From: Euryodendron excelsum
Lineage: Eukaryota; Streptophyta; Magnoliopsida; Ericales; Pentaphylacaceae
Direction of reading: 5' to 3'
Assembly (NCBI GenBank): GCA_033060915.1
Contig: CM065399.1
Coordinates: forward strand, 16,927,001 to 16,991,000
DNA: 64,000 bases
Part shown: positions 44,936 to 55,990 of the stretch, piece by piece
How the letters are laid out: every line of letters starts with the position of its first letter
Numbering within the stretch: the stretch's first letter is position 1
Position numbers and translations under genes: made by a program
The notes under the pieces: model-generated
Database searches by the model: none
What the model saw: the letters and a program-made list of their open reading frames with translations, nothing else
What the model was told of the DNA's origin: nothing

Positions 44936-47061
44936 ATGAACCCAGAGCCAATCGACCTATCGACCGGCTCTAAGCGTACCACCTCGATGGACCTAGATAG
45001 GGTAAGACCAAACGAGGCATCCAACGCCTCGGTAAATTATTCTGGGGCAGACCTTAAGGAGGTCACCCAAGAAATGAGGCCTAGGAGGGTAAGAAGCCCA
45101 GTGGCCATTGTAGACGCCTTTGAGGTTGCTTCTAGGGCGGAAGCTGAGAGGGAGGGGTCGCCCTCTGTCGCAAACTGTAAACACGAGGCCAGGCACCTAG
45201 CCTCTATTCTAGACAGGGCGAAAGTAAGAAAGCTTTGGTCCGCTTACCAATTTTCAGCCTCCATGAGTTATAGAGTCCCGGAGGAAGAAGACAGAGCATG
45301 TCTTCCCCGCCCTGGCGAAGTCATGGTGTATGAAAGTGCACTGACGGGGGGGCTGAGATTTCCAATAGCTCCTCCCATTAGGGGAGTCCTAAGCAGAGGC
45401 GGGTTAGCTCCTAGGCAACTTATGCCCAATTCGTAGCTCATACTGGTGGCCTGCGCAGCCCTGTGGCAGGCCGCCACCAATAGGGAAAAGGTCCTGACCC
45501 CCAAAGACTTCTTCTACTGCTATAAGATCACGGAGAGTGAGGGCCCGGGCTGGTATTACTTTTCAGCTCGGGATGGTCAGCCCGCCATGATAACCGATCT
45601 CCCAGTCTCCAACAAGAGTTGGAAAGAGAAGTACTTCTTTGTTTATGGCAAGGGCATGGAGATCGCCCACTGAGAGGACGTTACAAACCAGACCCCTCGC
45701 ATACCCAGACAGTGGGGAAGACCAGGTAGGAAGGGTAAGTGCTTTCTGTGCTTTCGTACTTAGGCCTGCTCAAGGTAGCGGTTTGATCGTCGTTTTACCT
45801 ATTTTTTGCTCAGCTTGCCTTCCTGTGCTGGAGGACGAGTCAAGGAAGGCTCGGGTAGCGAGGGTGAGGGAGCACCCAGTCAAGCTCTGGGCACCCCTAG
45901 TATCTGGTGAGAGTTTGGTAGCCTACCTTTTAGGTCCAAACCCTTCCATCGAGGCCCTTCGTGCTAAGAGGAGTGAGTCTGGTCTATTTTCTTGCAACCC
46001 CCCTCTTGATGCAAGAGTACTGACTTCTGACTCGGTGTTTTGCAGGACAAGTATATACCATGGGCTTCGACAAGAGGAACATGGGGTCCACTGCGAAGAA
46101 GAAGTTTGGGGAGATGGAAAGGGCAAAGGCTGCTGGGGAAAGGCCCAGCAAGTGCCCACGACCCAACCACGTGGGGAAGGCGACCGAGCCACATTTTGAT
46201 AAGGGTCAAGGGGACACCCCACCAAGGGGGGAAAGGCCGTCTCCATCAGTCAGGCACCTGGCCAGACCTCCAGACCTGGAGTCACAATGCAAGCCCCTGC
46301 CGCTGCAGCTACCCAGGCTCAGTCCCCTTCAAGTCAGCAAGGCGAGCCTTTGATATTGGAGGACGTCCAAGCTGCATGGGAGCGGATGCACAAGTTTATC
46401 AGCCTAGATGATGTGGGCCCCATTGCTGATTGGTCTAACGACCAGCTGATGAAGAGTATGAACCATGATGCTCTCAAGGTGAGCCAACTTTAACCTTCCT
46501 TTATAACTGCTCTGCCTCTATACTGATCTGTGGGTTCTTATCTTTGCAGCTCTATGTCAAGGCCCTCTGCCTGTCTCTCGTTTGAAGGCGAGGACAAGCA
46601 AGAGCGCGAAGAAAGGCCAAGTCATCGAGTCCTTGATCAAGACCATCAGTAGTTTGGAGAAAAAGGTCAAGGATGCGGAGGAGGCCAAGTTAGTTACTGA
46701 GGCAAAGAAGACTGCCCTCTTGGACGAGTCAACAGACTTGAAGAAAAAGGTTGATGTGTTAACCATTGACACCCAAACCTTTAAGGCTGTCAAGAGTTCT
46801 CTGACCTCCAGGGTGACCGAGCTGGAGGGGGAGCTTAAGGTTGCCTGATAGACGGCTGTGGAAGAGTTCAAGGTCGGGGCGTCCTTCCAGGAGGAGATTA
46901 GCAAAGCATACACGGAGGGCTTCGTTGATGCCAAGGTCACCCGAAAAAAGCTTTTCCCCGACCTGGACTTCTCTGCTCTGAAGCTAGCTGATGATACCAC
47001 TTCGCAGGTTGTTGGCGAGGAAGACCAGACTCTCGCTGTAAAGGTGGAGGACGACACCTAA
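44936..47061 (+). pseudogene. Antisense accessory gene of Tat-2 (Transposase_28-like, spliced)
   Basis: Runs opposite to gag-pol, between the pol end and the 3' LTR. Exon 1 (44936 to about 45725) encodes the plant 'putative gypsy type transposon' domain (Transposase_28): 'GGLRFPIAPPIRGVL', 'LILVACAALWQAATN', 'KDFFYCYKITESEGPGWYYF', 'SNKSWKEKYFFVYGKGMEIA'. Exon 2 45814-45972, exon 3 46046-46478 and exon 4 46550-47061 are bounded by good splice sites (gtgagtctgg...tttgcag; gtgagccaac...tttgcag). Exon 4 encodes a long coiled coil ('IESLIKTISSLEKKVKDAEE') and an acidic tail. In-frame stops lie at 45434, 45671 and about 46846-46851, with frameshifts near 46230 and 46580. Several stops are at expected Trp, Gln or Arg codons. 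Antisense extra ORFs are known in Tat elements; their role is unknown. Confidence 0.75.
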
Positions 47062-47244
47062 TCTTGATTCCCAAGACTTTGTAATGGCATCCAGCCTTTT
47101 TTTTATTTTTTTTTATGCAATCTACTTTTGATCAATGAAAAATTATTTTAATCAATTGTGTTCTTGTGTCTGAATGCTTATTGATGATGCAGTTAATTTG
47201 TATGAAAATTGTGTTTTTTTTTTTACTAGCCCATAGGGGTTTCA

Positions 47245-47762
47245 GTCATCTTGGTCAGCTGAATGACCTGATCAGTTGGGCTCGATAGCCTTGGGGCCTT
47301 TCGGCTTGTGGCCTCTCAGATCGTCTGGTCGGTCTTGAGGACTAACCTGTTAGGCTTGGTAGTATTTGGGCCTTTCAACTTGTCTGGTCAGCCTTGGGGA
47401 CTGACCAGTTAGGATTAGTAGCCTTGTGGCCTTTCGGCTTGTCTAGTCAACCTTGGGGACTGACCAGTTGGGCTTAGTAGCCTTGTGGCCTTTCGGGTTA
47501 TCTGGTCAGCCTTGGGGACTGACCATTTGGGCTTAGTAGCCTTATGGCTTTTCGGTTTGTCTAGTCAGCCTTGGGGATTGACCAGTTGGGCTTAGTAGCC
47601 TTGTGTCCTTTCGGTTTTTCTGGTCAACCTTGGGGACTGACCAGTTGGGCATAGTAGCCTTGTGGGCTTAGCCTAATGGCCTTTCGGCTTATCTGGTTAG
47701 CCTTGGGGACTAACCAATTAGGCTTAGTAGCCTTATGGCCTTTCGGCTTGTCTGGTCAGCGT
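47245..47762. repeat. 59-bp minisatellite in Tat-2 3' region, about 8 copies
   Basis: Unit contains 'ggtcagccttggggactgac' then 'cagttgggcttagtagcc' and 'ttgtggcctttcggctt'. One copy is lengthened near 47655. It lies between the accessory gene end and the pol end, so it would sit in the 3' UTR of either transcript. Confidence 0.88.
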
Positions 47763-47834
47763 CGCGAATCATGCGAGTAGACGATCGTTTTGTGAGCCTC
47801 AAAAAGCAAAAATCTCATTAAAGAATGCTAGTTA

Positions 47835-48894
47835 CATCAGACATAGTACTTTCTTAGGTGTTTAGCATGCCAAGGGTTTGAGAGCTCTTTGTCGTCGACT
47901 TCGGTTAGCTAGTAGGTCCCTTTCCTAGAAAACCCCTTGACTATGTATGGCCCTTCCCAATTTGGCCCGAGTTTGCCATCACTGGGCTTTCTGGTAGACT
48001 GTTGGCCCTCTTGAGAACTAGATCTCCTGTTTTGAACGCCCTGGGTTTCACTCTGGCATTGTGATACTTGCGCATCCTTTATTGATAGGCAGCTACTTCC
48101 ACGGATGCTTGCATCCTTTTCTCTTCAAGTAGGTCTAGGCTCACCTCTAGGGCTTCGCTGTTGGCCTCTGCCTCGAAATGTTCGACCCTAGGACTATGCA
48201 GGCCTATCTCCATCGGGATGACTGCTTCAGATCCGAAAGTTAGGGAGAAAGGGGTGTGCCCTGTTATGACCCTTTCTGTTGTTCTGTAGGCCCACAAGAT
48301 ATTGGGAAGCTCTTCCGCCCATAAGCCCTTCGCCTGCTCCAGCTTTGCCTTGATGCTTTTGAACAGTGTCTGGTTGGTGACTTTGACCTGGCCGTTGGCT
48401 TGGGGGTGCTCTGGGGAAGATAAGTGATGGCTGATCTGGAGGTCTGAGCACATCTGACCGAACTGACCGCCCTTGAACTGTTTCCCGTTGTCTGTGATGA
48501 CTACCTTTGGGATACCGAACCTACATATGATGTTCTTCCATAGGAAATTCTTCATTTTCTGCTCAGTCATGGTGGCGACCACCTCAGCTTCGGCCCACTG
48601 TGTGAAGTAGTCAACAGCTACCACCGTGAACTTGGTCTGGCCTTTCTCTAAAGGCAGAGCCCCCACTATGTCTATTCCCCACTGGGCGAAATGCCAGGGG
48701 CTTTGGATTGGCATTAGTTCCTGGGCTAGTTGTCTTGGGATGTTGGAAAATCTTTGGCACTTGTCACATTTTCTTACAAACTCTTGGGCGTCCTTCTCCA
48801 TTGTGGGCCAATAGTAGGCTGCTCTGAGAATCTTCTTGGTTAAAGCTCTCCCTCCTGAGTGGTTGCCGTAGACCCCTTCGTATACCTCTCTCAT
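47835..48894 (-). pseudogene. Tat-2 integrase (catalytic Glu changed to Lys)
   Basis: Open for 271 codons from 48894 to 48079; a C-terminal continuation to about 47835 is visible in another frame ('KELSNPWHAKHLRKYYV'). The zinc finger keeps His in 'GNHSGGRA' and Cys in 'CDKCQ', but the first His is Tyr. The core reads D75 in 'GIDIVG', D135 in 'VITDNGKQF' and then 'ANGQVKVTNQT'. The residue at the exact D-x35-E position (171, codon 48384-48382) is Lys, encoded AAA. The rest ('ELPNILWAYRTTERVITGHT', 'FGSEAVIPMEIGL') is typical of Tat elements. The product would be catalytically dead. Confidence 0.88.
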
Positions 48895-49620
48895 GATGTA
48901 ATCAGCGTCTGTTTTTCATGTACACCTTAGCCAGGGCATGGTGTGTCCCCTTTTATACAGAATGTTGTTTATTAGGGCGTACCTGCTGGCCCTATACTGA
49001 ATCCTTCTTGCCTTAACTTTGTCTGCTGGTAAGGACCCTTGCTCCAAGTAGTTTCTGATTGGTGTTACCCATTTCATTTCTTGTTCTACCTACAGTAGTT
49101 CTGGGTTCCAAATGCTTGGCGAATCCAACACTTCTATGGGTACTCCAGGGTCGTTCTCCTAAGATGAGGCAATTCTGGGCAGTCAATTTGCCTCCTTGTT
49201 CTGCAGTCTTGGTACTCTTTCTAGTAGTATTTTGGGAAATTTTCTTGCCAGGCCTTTGGCCATCTCACAATACTCCTGCATCTTTCTCCTCTGGCCTCGT
49301 ACTCTCCTTTGACCTGTTCCACCACAAGTTGAGAGTCACTTCGTACTAGGATGTGCTCTGCCCCCATTTGCTAAGCCATTTGGAGTCCAGCGATCAAGGC
49401 TTCATATTCAGCCTCATTGTTGGAGGTGGGGAATTTGAACTTGATGGCATACTCGAGTTTGTGCCCTTCAGGGGTTACAAGGACGACCCCGGTGCCGCTT
49501 GCTCTGTCGGTTGAGGAGCCATCTACATTGAGCACCCACTGGGGCTGCAGGGAGTTGTCACCGGGGTAGGTTGTGGGATGGGTGAAGTCAGCAATAAAGT
49601 CTGCTATAGCCTGCCCCTTA
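48895..49620 (-). pseudogene. Tat-2 archaeal-type RNase H and linker
   Basis: Reverse strand reads 'STDRASGTGVVLVTPEGHKL', 'TSNNEAEYEALIAGLQMA' (catalytic Glu region) and 'AEHILVRSDSQLVVEQVKGE' (Asp), then the linker 'YRASRYALINNILYKRG' leading into integrase. Stops and frame changes occur; the first Asp region is partly lost. As in Tat-1, this second RNase H marks the Tat lineage. Confidence 0.7.
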
Positions 49621-49628
49621 ATAACCAG

Positions 49629-50941
49629 TCATGGTCTGTATTGGATATCGAATTGGCTGAGTTCTATGGACCATTTGACAAGTCTTCCCGAGGTCTCCGG
49701 CTTGTGGAGGACCTTCTTCAATGGCTGCTCTGTCAGGACAACTATGGTGTGGGCCTGGAAGTATGGCCTCAGTCTCCTTGCTAAGGTCACGAGGGCGAGG
49801 GCTAGCAGCTCCATCATGGAGTATCGCTCCTCTACACCCCTCAGGGCCCTACTTGTGTAATAGACAGGCCTTTGGACCCCTTCTTCTTGCCTAACCAGGG
49901 CTGAGCTCACCGCTGTATTTGACACGATGAGGTAAAGATAGAGCTCTTCACCTTCCACGGTTTGCTCAGCAGTGGCATTGAACTTAGATATCCTTTGAGT
50001 TGTTGGAAAGCCTGTTCACATTCAGGGGTCCACTCGAAAGTTTTACGCAGAATTTTAAAGAAAGGAAGGCATTTATCTATTGATTTGGAAATGAATCTGT
50101 TCAGCGCTGCTACTCTGCCAGCCAACTTTTTAATTTCATTGGTGGACGTTAGGGACTGCATGTCCAGTACTGCCCTGACTTTCTTAGGGTTAGCCTCTAT
50201 CCCCCGGTTGGAGACCATAAACCCCAGGAACTTGCCAGATGCCACTCCAAAGGCGTATTTGGCAGGGTTCAATTTCATCTTATAGGCTCGCAGGTTCTTG
50301 AACGTCTTTTCCAGGTCTGCTAGGTGGTTGGTGGCTTGTTTGCTTTTTACTAGCGTGTCATCTACGTAGACTTCCATATTTCTCCCAATCTGATTGCTGA
50401 TCATGCAATTAACAAGCCTCTGGTAGGTTGCCCCTACATTCTTGAGGCCGAAAGGCATCACCTTATAACAGTACAGACCTCTGTCTATCACGAATGCCGT
50501 ATGTTCCTGGTCATGTTCTGCCATCTTTATCTGCTTGTAACCTGAGAAAGCATCCATAAAGGTTAACATTTCATATCCCGCCGTTGAATCCACTAGTTGA
50601 TCTATTATGGGTAAAGGAAAGCTATCCTTGGGACATGCTCTGTTCAAGTCTGTGAAATCCACTCACATCCTCCATTTTCCATTTGCCTTCCTAACCATCA
50701 CCACATTGGACAGCCAGGTTGGGTACTGGGCCTCCTTTATAAAGCCAGCTCTTGTCAATTTTTCAACTTCGTCTGCCACCGCTTCGTTGCGCTCTGGAGC
50801 GAAGGACCTCCTTTTTTGCCTGACCGGTTTTGCCGTTGGGTCTATGTTTAGATGATGGGCAATAATCCAAGTATCGATGCCCGGCATATCCTCATGAAAC
50901 CAGGCAAAAACATCGGCATTATGCCTAAGGAAACACCTCAA
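49629..50941 (-). pseudogene. Tat-2 reverse transcriptase and RT-linked RNase H
   Basis: RT spans two open stretches (50941-50663 and 50662-49907) split by a single TGA. It contains 'LNIDPTAKPVRQKRR', 'FIKEAQYPTWLSNVVMV', the first catalytic Asp in 'FMDAFSGYKQIKMA', 'CYKVMPFGLKNVGATYQRL' and an intact 'YVDD' box. A thumb region follows ('LAGRVAALNRFISKS'). The linked RNase H (49958-49629, another frame) reads 'NTAVSSALVRQEEG' and 'RYSMMELLALALVTLARRLR'. It lacks the usual first Asp, as is normal in Tat elements, where the second RNase H takes over. Confidence 0.85.
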
Positions 50942-50992
50942 TTCCTCCTTGAATTCTCCAAAGGCTGCCGTTTTGATCTTTACTATCCTGGT

Positions 50993-52008
50993 CTAGTCAT
51001 GCCCTCCGACCATGACCTCTTCGAACTCCTCTACAGGTTCTCCCCTTCTGATCTCTTCTTCGTCGCAAACCTTCAGCTCCTCAATCAGCATGGCCTCCTT
51101 AGTCTCTCCCTTGAGGGATGCCATGTAACACTCTCTAGCGATCTGCTGGTCACCCCTGGCTGCCCCAACTCCTTGAGATGCAGGCAACTTGACCTTCAGG
51201 TGGTAGGTGGAAGGTATGGCTTTGAATTCGTTGAGGGCTGTTCTGCCCACGATGATGTTGTAAGCTGAGGGGCAATCCACCACTAAAAACGTTATTATCT
51301 TGGTAGTTTGCTGAGGCGCCGCTCCTAGCATTACTGGTAAAGCTATGGAGCCTAGGGGTGTAATTCTGTCGCCAGTGAATCCGACCAGGAGTTGACCGGT
51401 TGTAACTTCCCCCTGCTGACCTTTAACTGCTCGAAGGCCTTTAGGAAGAGAATGTCTGTTGAGCTTCCACTGTCCACCAAAACTCTCCGAATCACGAAAT
51501 TGGACACCACTGTTGATATGACCAAGGGGTCGTCATGAGGTTGACACACGGCCCCAGCCTCCTCGTCGATGAATGTGATGGGACCATGCTCTGGCCTAGA
51601 TTTTTTAGCTGGCCGATTTACGGACATGACCTCCCTCTGGCTCCGTGCCTCCCTAGCGTGTCGTTTCCTTGCTGATGAAGACTCTCTGCCGCCTGTGAAC
51701 CCACCAGAGATGACCTTTGTCTTGCCCATGGGCTGCTGGTTTTGCCTTTCCCTCTTTGGACTTTTTCGTTTGGCCTGCCTTGGTGTCTGGTCTCGCCTCT
51801 CGTCGCGTCTGCCCCCCACTGTGTATCTGCCTAATTTCCCTTGCTTGATCAGGTGCTCGATCTGCTGCTTAAAGTCATAACAGTCCTCTGTTTCGTGCCC
51901 ATAATCTTGGTGAAATCGGCACCACTTGTTGGTCGGCCTCTTCTCTGATGGGGACCTCATCCGCCCAGGCCATCTCAGCGTTGCATCCCCCTTGATCTCG
52001 TAGAGCAC
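50993..52008 (-). pseudogene. Tat-2 gag end and aspartic protease
   Basis: 52008-51352 holds a Cys/His nucleocapsid-like motif 'CRFHQDYGHETEDCYDFKQQ', a long basic stretch and the protease active site 'RRVLVDSGSSTDILF'. After a frameshift near 51370-51390 the protease tail 'LVVDCPSAYNIIVGRTALNE' continues at 51331-50993. The active-site D-S-G-S is intact; the frameshift breaks the domain. Confidence 0.82.
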
Positions 52009-52056
52009 TTGATCCAGAGAAGTGTTTAGTGGGGTAAAGTACTGGTTGTACCTGGC

Positions 52057-53184
52057 CTATTTAGTCCTATCACTATCTCCTTGTGGCTTCTGTCCTGCCA
52101 CCCTTTGGGCTTTCACAGCTCTGTCGTCCTTCTTTTCCTCCGCCATCCTCTTTGAGGGTATCCTTTGTGCTCGGAGCATTAACGCAGCCATGGTTTTGGG
52201 CGCCTCCTTGGCCAGGGAGAACAGGAACTTGGGAGTTCTAACGCCTGCAATGAAAGCTGCTACTGCCACTTTCTGATCCAGGTCATCCACATAGAGAGTC
52301 TCTTGGTTGAAACGGGTGACAAACTCACGCAGGGTCTCCTTCTCGCGTTGCTTAGTGTTGAACAGGGAGGTGGATGGCCTCCTCTATCTCTGCCCCTCGA
52401 TGTAATGGCTGACGAACAACCTGCTCAGGTCCACAAATTTATTGATCGTCCCGAGAGAGAGCCTGTGAAACCAGATCCTGGCCGGACCCTTAAGGGTGGT
52501 AGGAAATGCCCTGCACATAATCTCGTTAGGAACCGCCTGAAGGTCCATCAGGGCCTTATACGTCTCGAGGTGGTCTAGGGGATCCTTTGTGCCATCGAAG
52601 GACTCCAACGTGGGCATTTTGAACTTCGGGGGTAAAGGCATCCTCATTATCGCTGGTGTGAAGGGCGTGTCTGTCTGGTTTACCAACTCTTCTACCATGC
52701 TGGGGCCTTTTTCTTTCACCGCCGCAATCACTCCAACCAGTTTGGCCTACATTTCCTTCAACTGCTCATCCCACATCGGGTGAGTTTTGCCAGTGTGCTC
52801 TGGAAGCACCACTGTCGCTGCTTTAGACCGGTCGACGTGGCTTCGAGCTTTGTTGGCGTGGAATCCGACCCCACTCAGGGGAGGGTTCTCTCCCGGAAGC
52901 GCTGGGTCCTCTGCTCCCCTGCAGGCGTTGCCTCCTTAGTTCCTTGCCGCCGACTGGTTTGCAGGCACCGATGGGTCCTCTAGCGGTGGTGGATCCACCA
53001 TCGCCGGTGCCTCCGGTGGCAGTGGCAATCTTCTTTCCAACTCTTGATTCCGAGACTGGAGCTGGTTCATAGCGGCCATCATTTCGATGATCTGCTGCTC
53101 CAAGGTAGCGATTCTGGTGGTGCTTTGTTCCTCCATTTCTCCGCCTAACCTAATTGATGCAGCACCGGATCGGGTCAAGACCAT
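52057..53184 (-). pseudogene. Tat-2 gag
   Basis: The likely start is the ATG at 53184 ('MVLTRSGAASIRLGGEMEEQ'), 20 nt after the PBS. One frame can be followed to 52057, broken by stops near 52936 and 52747, both at likely Gln codons. It contains a coiled coil ('RIATLEQQIIEMMAAMNQL'), the Retrotrans_gag capsid region ('PTLESFDGTKDPLDHLETYK', 'FPTTLKGPARIWFHRL', 'FVDLSRLFVSHYIEGQR') and 'FIAGVRTPKFLFSLAKEAPK'. Gag forms the particle and binds RNA. A further break lies between 52384 and 52290. Confidence 0.82.
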
Positions 53185-53203
53185 GAAACGATTAAGGTGT
53201 CGT

Positions 53204-53221
53204 TCCCCACAGACGGTGCCA
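53204..53221 (-). other. Primer binding site of Tat-2
   Basis: Reverse strand TGGCACCGTCTGTGGGGA, two bases from the 5' LTR end. The form TTGGCGCCGTCTGTGG is common in plant gypsy elements. The first half fits tRNA-Asp, but I cannot assign the tRNA with certainty. Confidence 0.7.
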
Positions 53222-53223
53222 AC

Positions 53224-53778
53224 TGATGATGCAGTTAATTTGTACATCTTTCCCGACCCCTGGTGAGATTTGTTGGGGTGATGAATCCTCACACCTGGAA
53301 CACTGGTATGGTGCCTGCCAAAGACACTCTGATGCCAAAGTTAGGCTAGAGATAGATGGGCAGAGTAACAATATTCAGGGTTAATGTCTCGTATCTTCTT
53401 CGAAGTGATGACTGCTCTTTTTATAAGAATGTTAGCTTGGATCATGGGCACCTTCATGGGATAGCTAATCGTGCCCCCCGGTTATGCCTCCAGCCTCGTG
53501 GGGATGTATCGTACCTTGATTTTAGGCTCCATGGACCATACCCCCATTCATGGGGGAGCTGTTCCAATCATGGGATCGTGGGGGCTGATCATTAGGCAAG
53601 AATCTCAGGGTGTCTTAATGACGACGTCAGGTGTATCGCTGGAGCTCTGCCGCTTCGCCTGCTAACAGACCTGGCCCCGGAGGGGAAGAGAAGGCCGGGT
53701 CTGGAGACGTGAGCCAAGCTAATCTGGTCTGTCCATACGGGAGAGAGACCAGCTGCACTTGTCTTATTTGTATTATCA
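53224..53778 (-). repeat. Tat-2 5' LTR
   Basis: 555 bp; reverse strand TGATAATACAAATAAGAC ... TGCATCATCA. A TATA-like 'cttataaaaag' on the reverse strand lies at 53417-53427. Confidence 0.93.
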
Positions 53779-54469
53779 TTGGGTATAAAAAGGAGAAAAT
53801 GAAAAGGTTATTGAGTCAAGGTTAATCCTTGTTGACTCAAGGTTAATTCCCACGTTGATTTTGATGATAACTAAACCTTGTGTTATGTTTCTAATGAATC
53901 TACTTAGTGTACAGATTAACAAGTTCATAGTATAGACTTAAAATTGAATCTTATGTCTAATACATATCAAGGAGAATGCACAACTAGTTCAAGAAGCAAT
54001 AAGTGAATTCAAAGGGCTATGCAATGAACCAAACTGAGAAATGATGCCTATCTCTACTTCAAACATGTGTTCTACATTTGAAGAGATTGAAGGTGTTCAA
54101 TTATAGCTTTCTTCAAGTATGCATAGTTTCAATGAAGATTGATTTGCACTAGACTAAAGACTTCATCAATTAAGGAAATGGAATGATCAGTTAAAGATGA
54201 AGAATGAAGGTGATGTTAATGCCTAAAGAAGATTTCATCAGAATATGCAATGCTCAGTTGAAGAGGATTTAGTTGAAGAAGAATTGGTAAATACTCAAGA
54301 GATGATCTCATCTGGTATGCTAAAGACCAATTCAAGACATGTGATTGAAGTTGCCAAGAAGATGGCTCACAATGAATATCTGATCTCTACATAGAATCCA
54401 AGTGAAAAATTCTTGTATAAGTGTAAAGAGTCAATGAAGACTAGATGTATGAAGAGATTTCATCAAGTC
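53779..54469. mobile_element. LTR-like fragment between Tat-2 and the Athila element
   Basis: 'ttgactcaaggttaat' is present twice, then 'gttgattttgatgataacta' and 'ctagtgtacag'-like text reminiscent of SIRE-type copia LTRs. It carries no coding sequence. It is cut at about 54469 by the Athila LTR. Family assignment is uncertain. Confidence 0.35.
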
Positions 54470-55979
54470 TGCTGCTTGACCGCTCTTTCTTATCGGCTTA
54501 TTTTAACTCGCAAGTGCACGAGTGTACTTTGTAGCAATTAACTCGGTGAGACCGAGGTCATATCCACAGGGAGCTAAATTTAGAAAACAGTTTGGTGATA
54601 AAAACTTAAGAGAAATTTATTCGGAAAAAAATTGGTTCACAATGAATGTGAAATTTTCTTTGAAAGATGAGTAGTTGTGAATAGTATTCAAATGACAATG
54701 CTTAAAATTACAAGAGAAATAAAAGTCTTGGCTCAAAATCAATTCCAATGGTGGTAAATTGGTGATTCTTTTAAGATATTTAAGATAACTCAACCCAACA
54801 TCAACAATGGTGATATTGGGTTGGAAAATATTACAATAAAGTTCAAAGAAATGAATGATTGAATCTTGCTTAGAAATGGAAAAATAGTTTCAAACTAGGC
54901 AAGACATTGAATCAAGCAATCCCTATACCAAAACTGAGGTTTGTGCATAGAAATTCAAGATTATAACATTGCCTAAATGATTTCTGAAAATTCTTAACAA
55001 TTAACAATCATCCATGTACAAAGTGAGAAGATAAATCATTGAGATGCATTAATACCTTAAAGAGATCACCGCAACCACCATTATCCTTGATCTTGAACCA
55101 AGAAAGAGCTTAGCCAACAACCATTATGAAGAAAAACAATTGCATCAACATAAAATAAGAGGTTTTTAACATTGAAGAGCCAAAATCAACAAAAGAAATC
55201 AAAATACAAGCTGCCCAGATTTTCGCACAAATCTGTCCTCTAACTTTGGACGAAGTTTTCACCCTCTTACACTCTGTTTTCATAGATGGCTATTAGACAG
55301 ATATTTATAGAGCTTCTTGTCTACTTTCCAGGCCCGAAAAGAACAGGTCATTTGGACATCTGAGTCAAAAGTTATGGTCCAAACACTAGAGGTCTCTCTA
55401 GCACATGGAGGGAAAGGCAGATTCGGCCAACATTTTGAGCTGGCTAGTGAACCTCTTTATTCCATCTTTTGGACTATTTTTTCTTCTCTCTTTACCCCAT
55501 AATGAAGAATTATTGTCCTCCACTTCTTTCTAGCCATGTGCATGCTCTCTTTTTTCCATAATGAAGAATTATTGTACTCCAACCATGTGCAAGCTCTCTT
55601 TTCTCCCATCAACTTCCTACAAATGAGCTGAAATGGGCCTTCAAATCTTGGGCTGAAGTTTGCACAAAATATAGAGCAAGTTTGGGCTTGAAGTGGATCA
55701 TCTTTTGGCCTCTTCTTGGATTTGAAATGGGGCAGATTTGGGGCACTTCTTTGAACCAAAATTTGCTTCAATCTTTGACTCAATTTCACTTCAATTCTTT
55801 GCTCCAAATCCCAGCCTGGAAGATCTCTGAAATACTTCATTTAAGCTTTATAAATCTATCAAAACATTAAACCAAACTTCATTACCAAAGGCACACAAAA
55901 CTATTATGCGAAACAAAATAAACGAATAAATACATATGAAAAACTATAAATTTAATGACAATTTTGATGTACAATCACA
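54470..55979 (-). mobile_element. 3' LTR of Athila element (about 1.5 kb)
   Basis: Reverse strand starts TGTGATTGTACATC directly after the purine tract TAGTTGGGGGG and ends near 54470-54473 after 'CACTTGCGAGTTAAAATAAG', a 3'-terminal block common in Athila-type LTRs ('CTGTGGATATGACCTCGG' lies just upstream). TATA box at 55302-55310 (reverse strand CTATAAATA). The partner LTR is outside the window, so border and TSD cannot be checked. Confidence 0.8.
55302..55310 (-). promoter_or_regulatory. TATA box in Athila LTR
   Basis: Reverse strand 'ctataaatat' about 670 bp from the LTR start, similar to the position in the other Athila-like LTR (10673). Confidence 0.6.
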
Positions 55980-55990
55980 CCCCCCAACTA
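55980..55990 (-). other. Polypurine tract of Athila element
   Basis: Reverse strand TAGTTGGGGGG immediately upstream of the LTR start. Confidence 0.75.

Larger units (their letters stand above)
43766..53778 (-). mobile_element. Tat-2: complete Tat-lineage retrotransposon, 10.0 kb, decayed
   Basis: Two 555-bp LTRs in direct orientation (43766-44320 and 53224-53778), each TGATAATAC...TGCATCATCA on the reverse strand. A by-eye count gives about 55 mismatches between them (about 10 percent, mostly transitions). Flanks TTAGG (43761-43765) and TTGGG (53779-53783) agree in four of five bases. PBS at 53221-53204, PPT at 44338-44321. Order in its own direction: gag, protease, RT, RNase H, archaeal-type RNase H, integrase, a minisatellite, then an accessory gene on the opposite strand. 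All frames carry stops or frameshifts. Confidence 0.93.

Noticed and set aside
45923..46246. Reverse-strand frames of 60-107 codons opposite the accessory gene
   Set aside because: They are shadows of exons 2 and 3 in GC-richer sequence; no conserved motif.
50852..51268. 138-codon + strand frame
   Set aside because: Antisense shadow of the Tat-2 protease/RT region.
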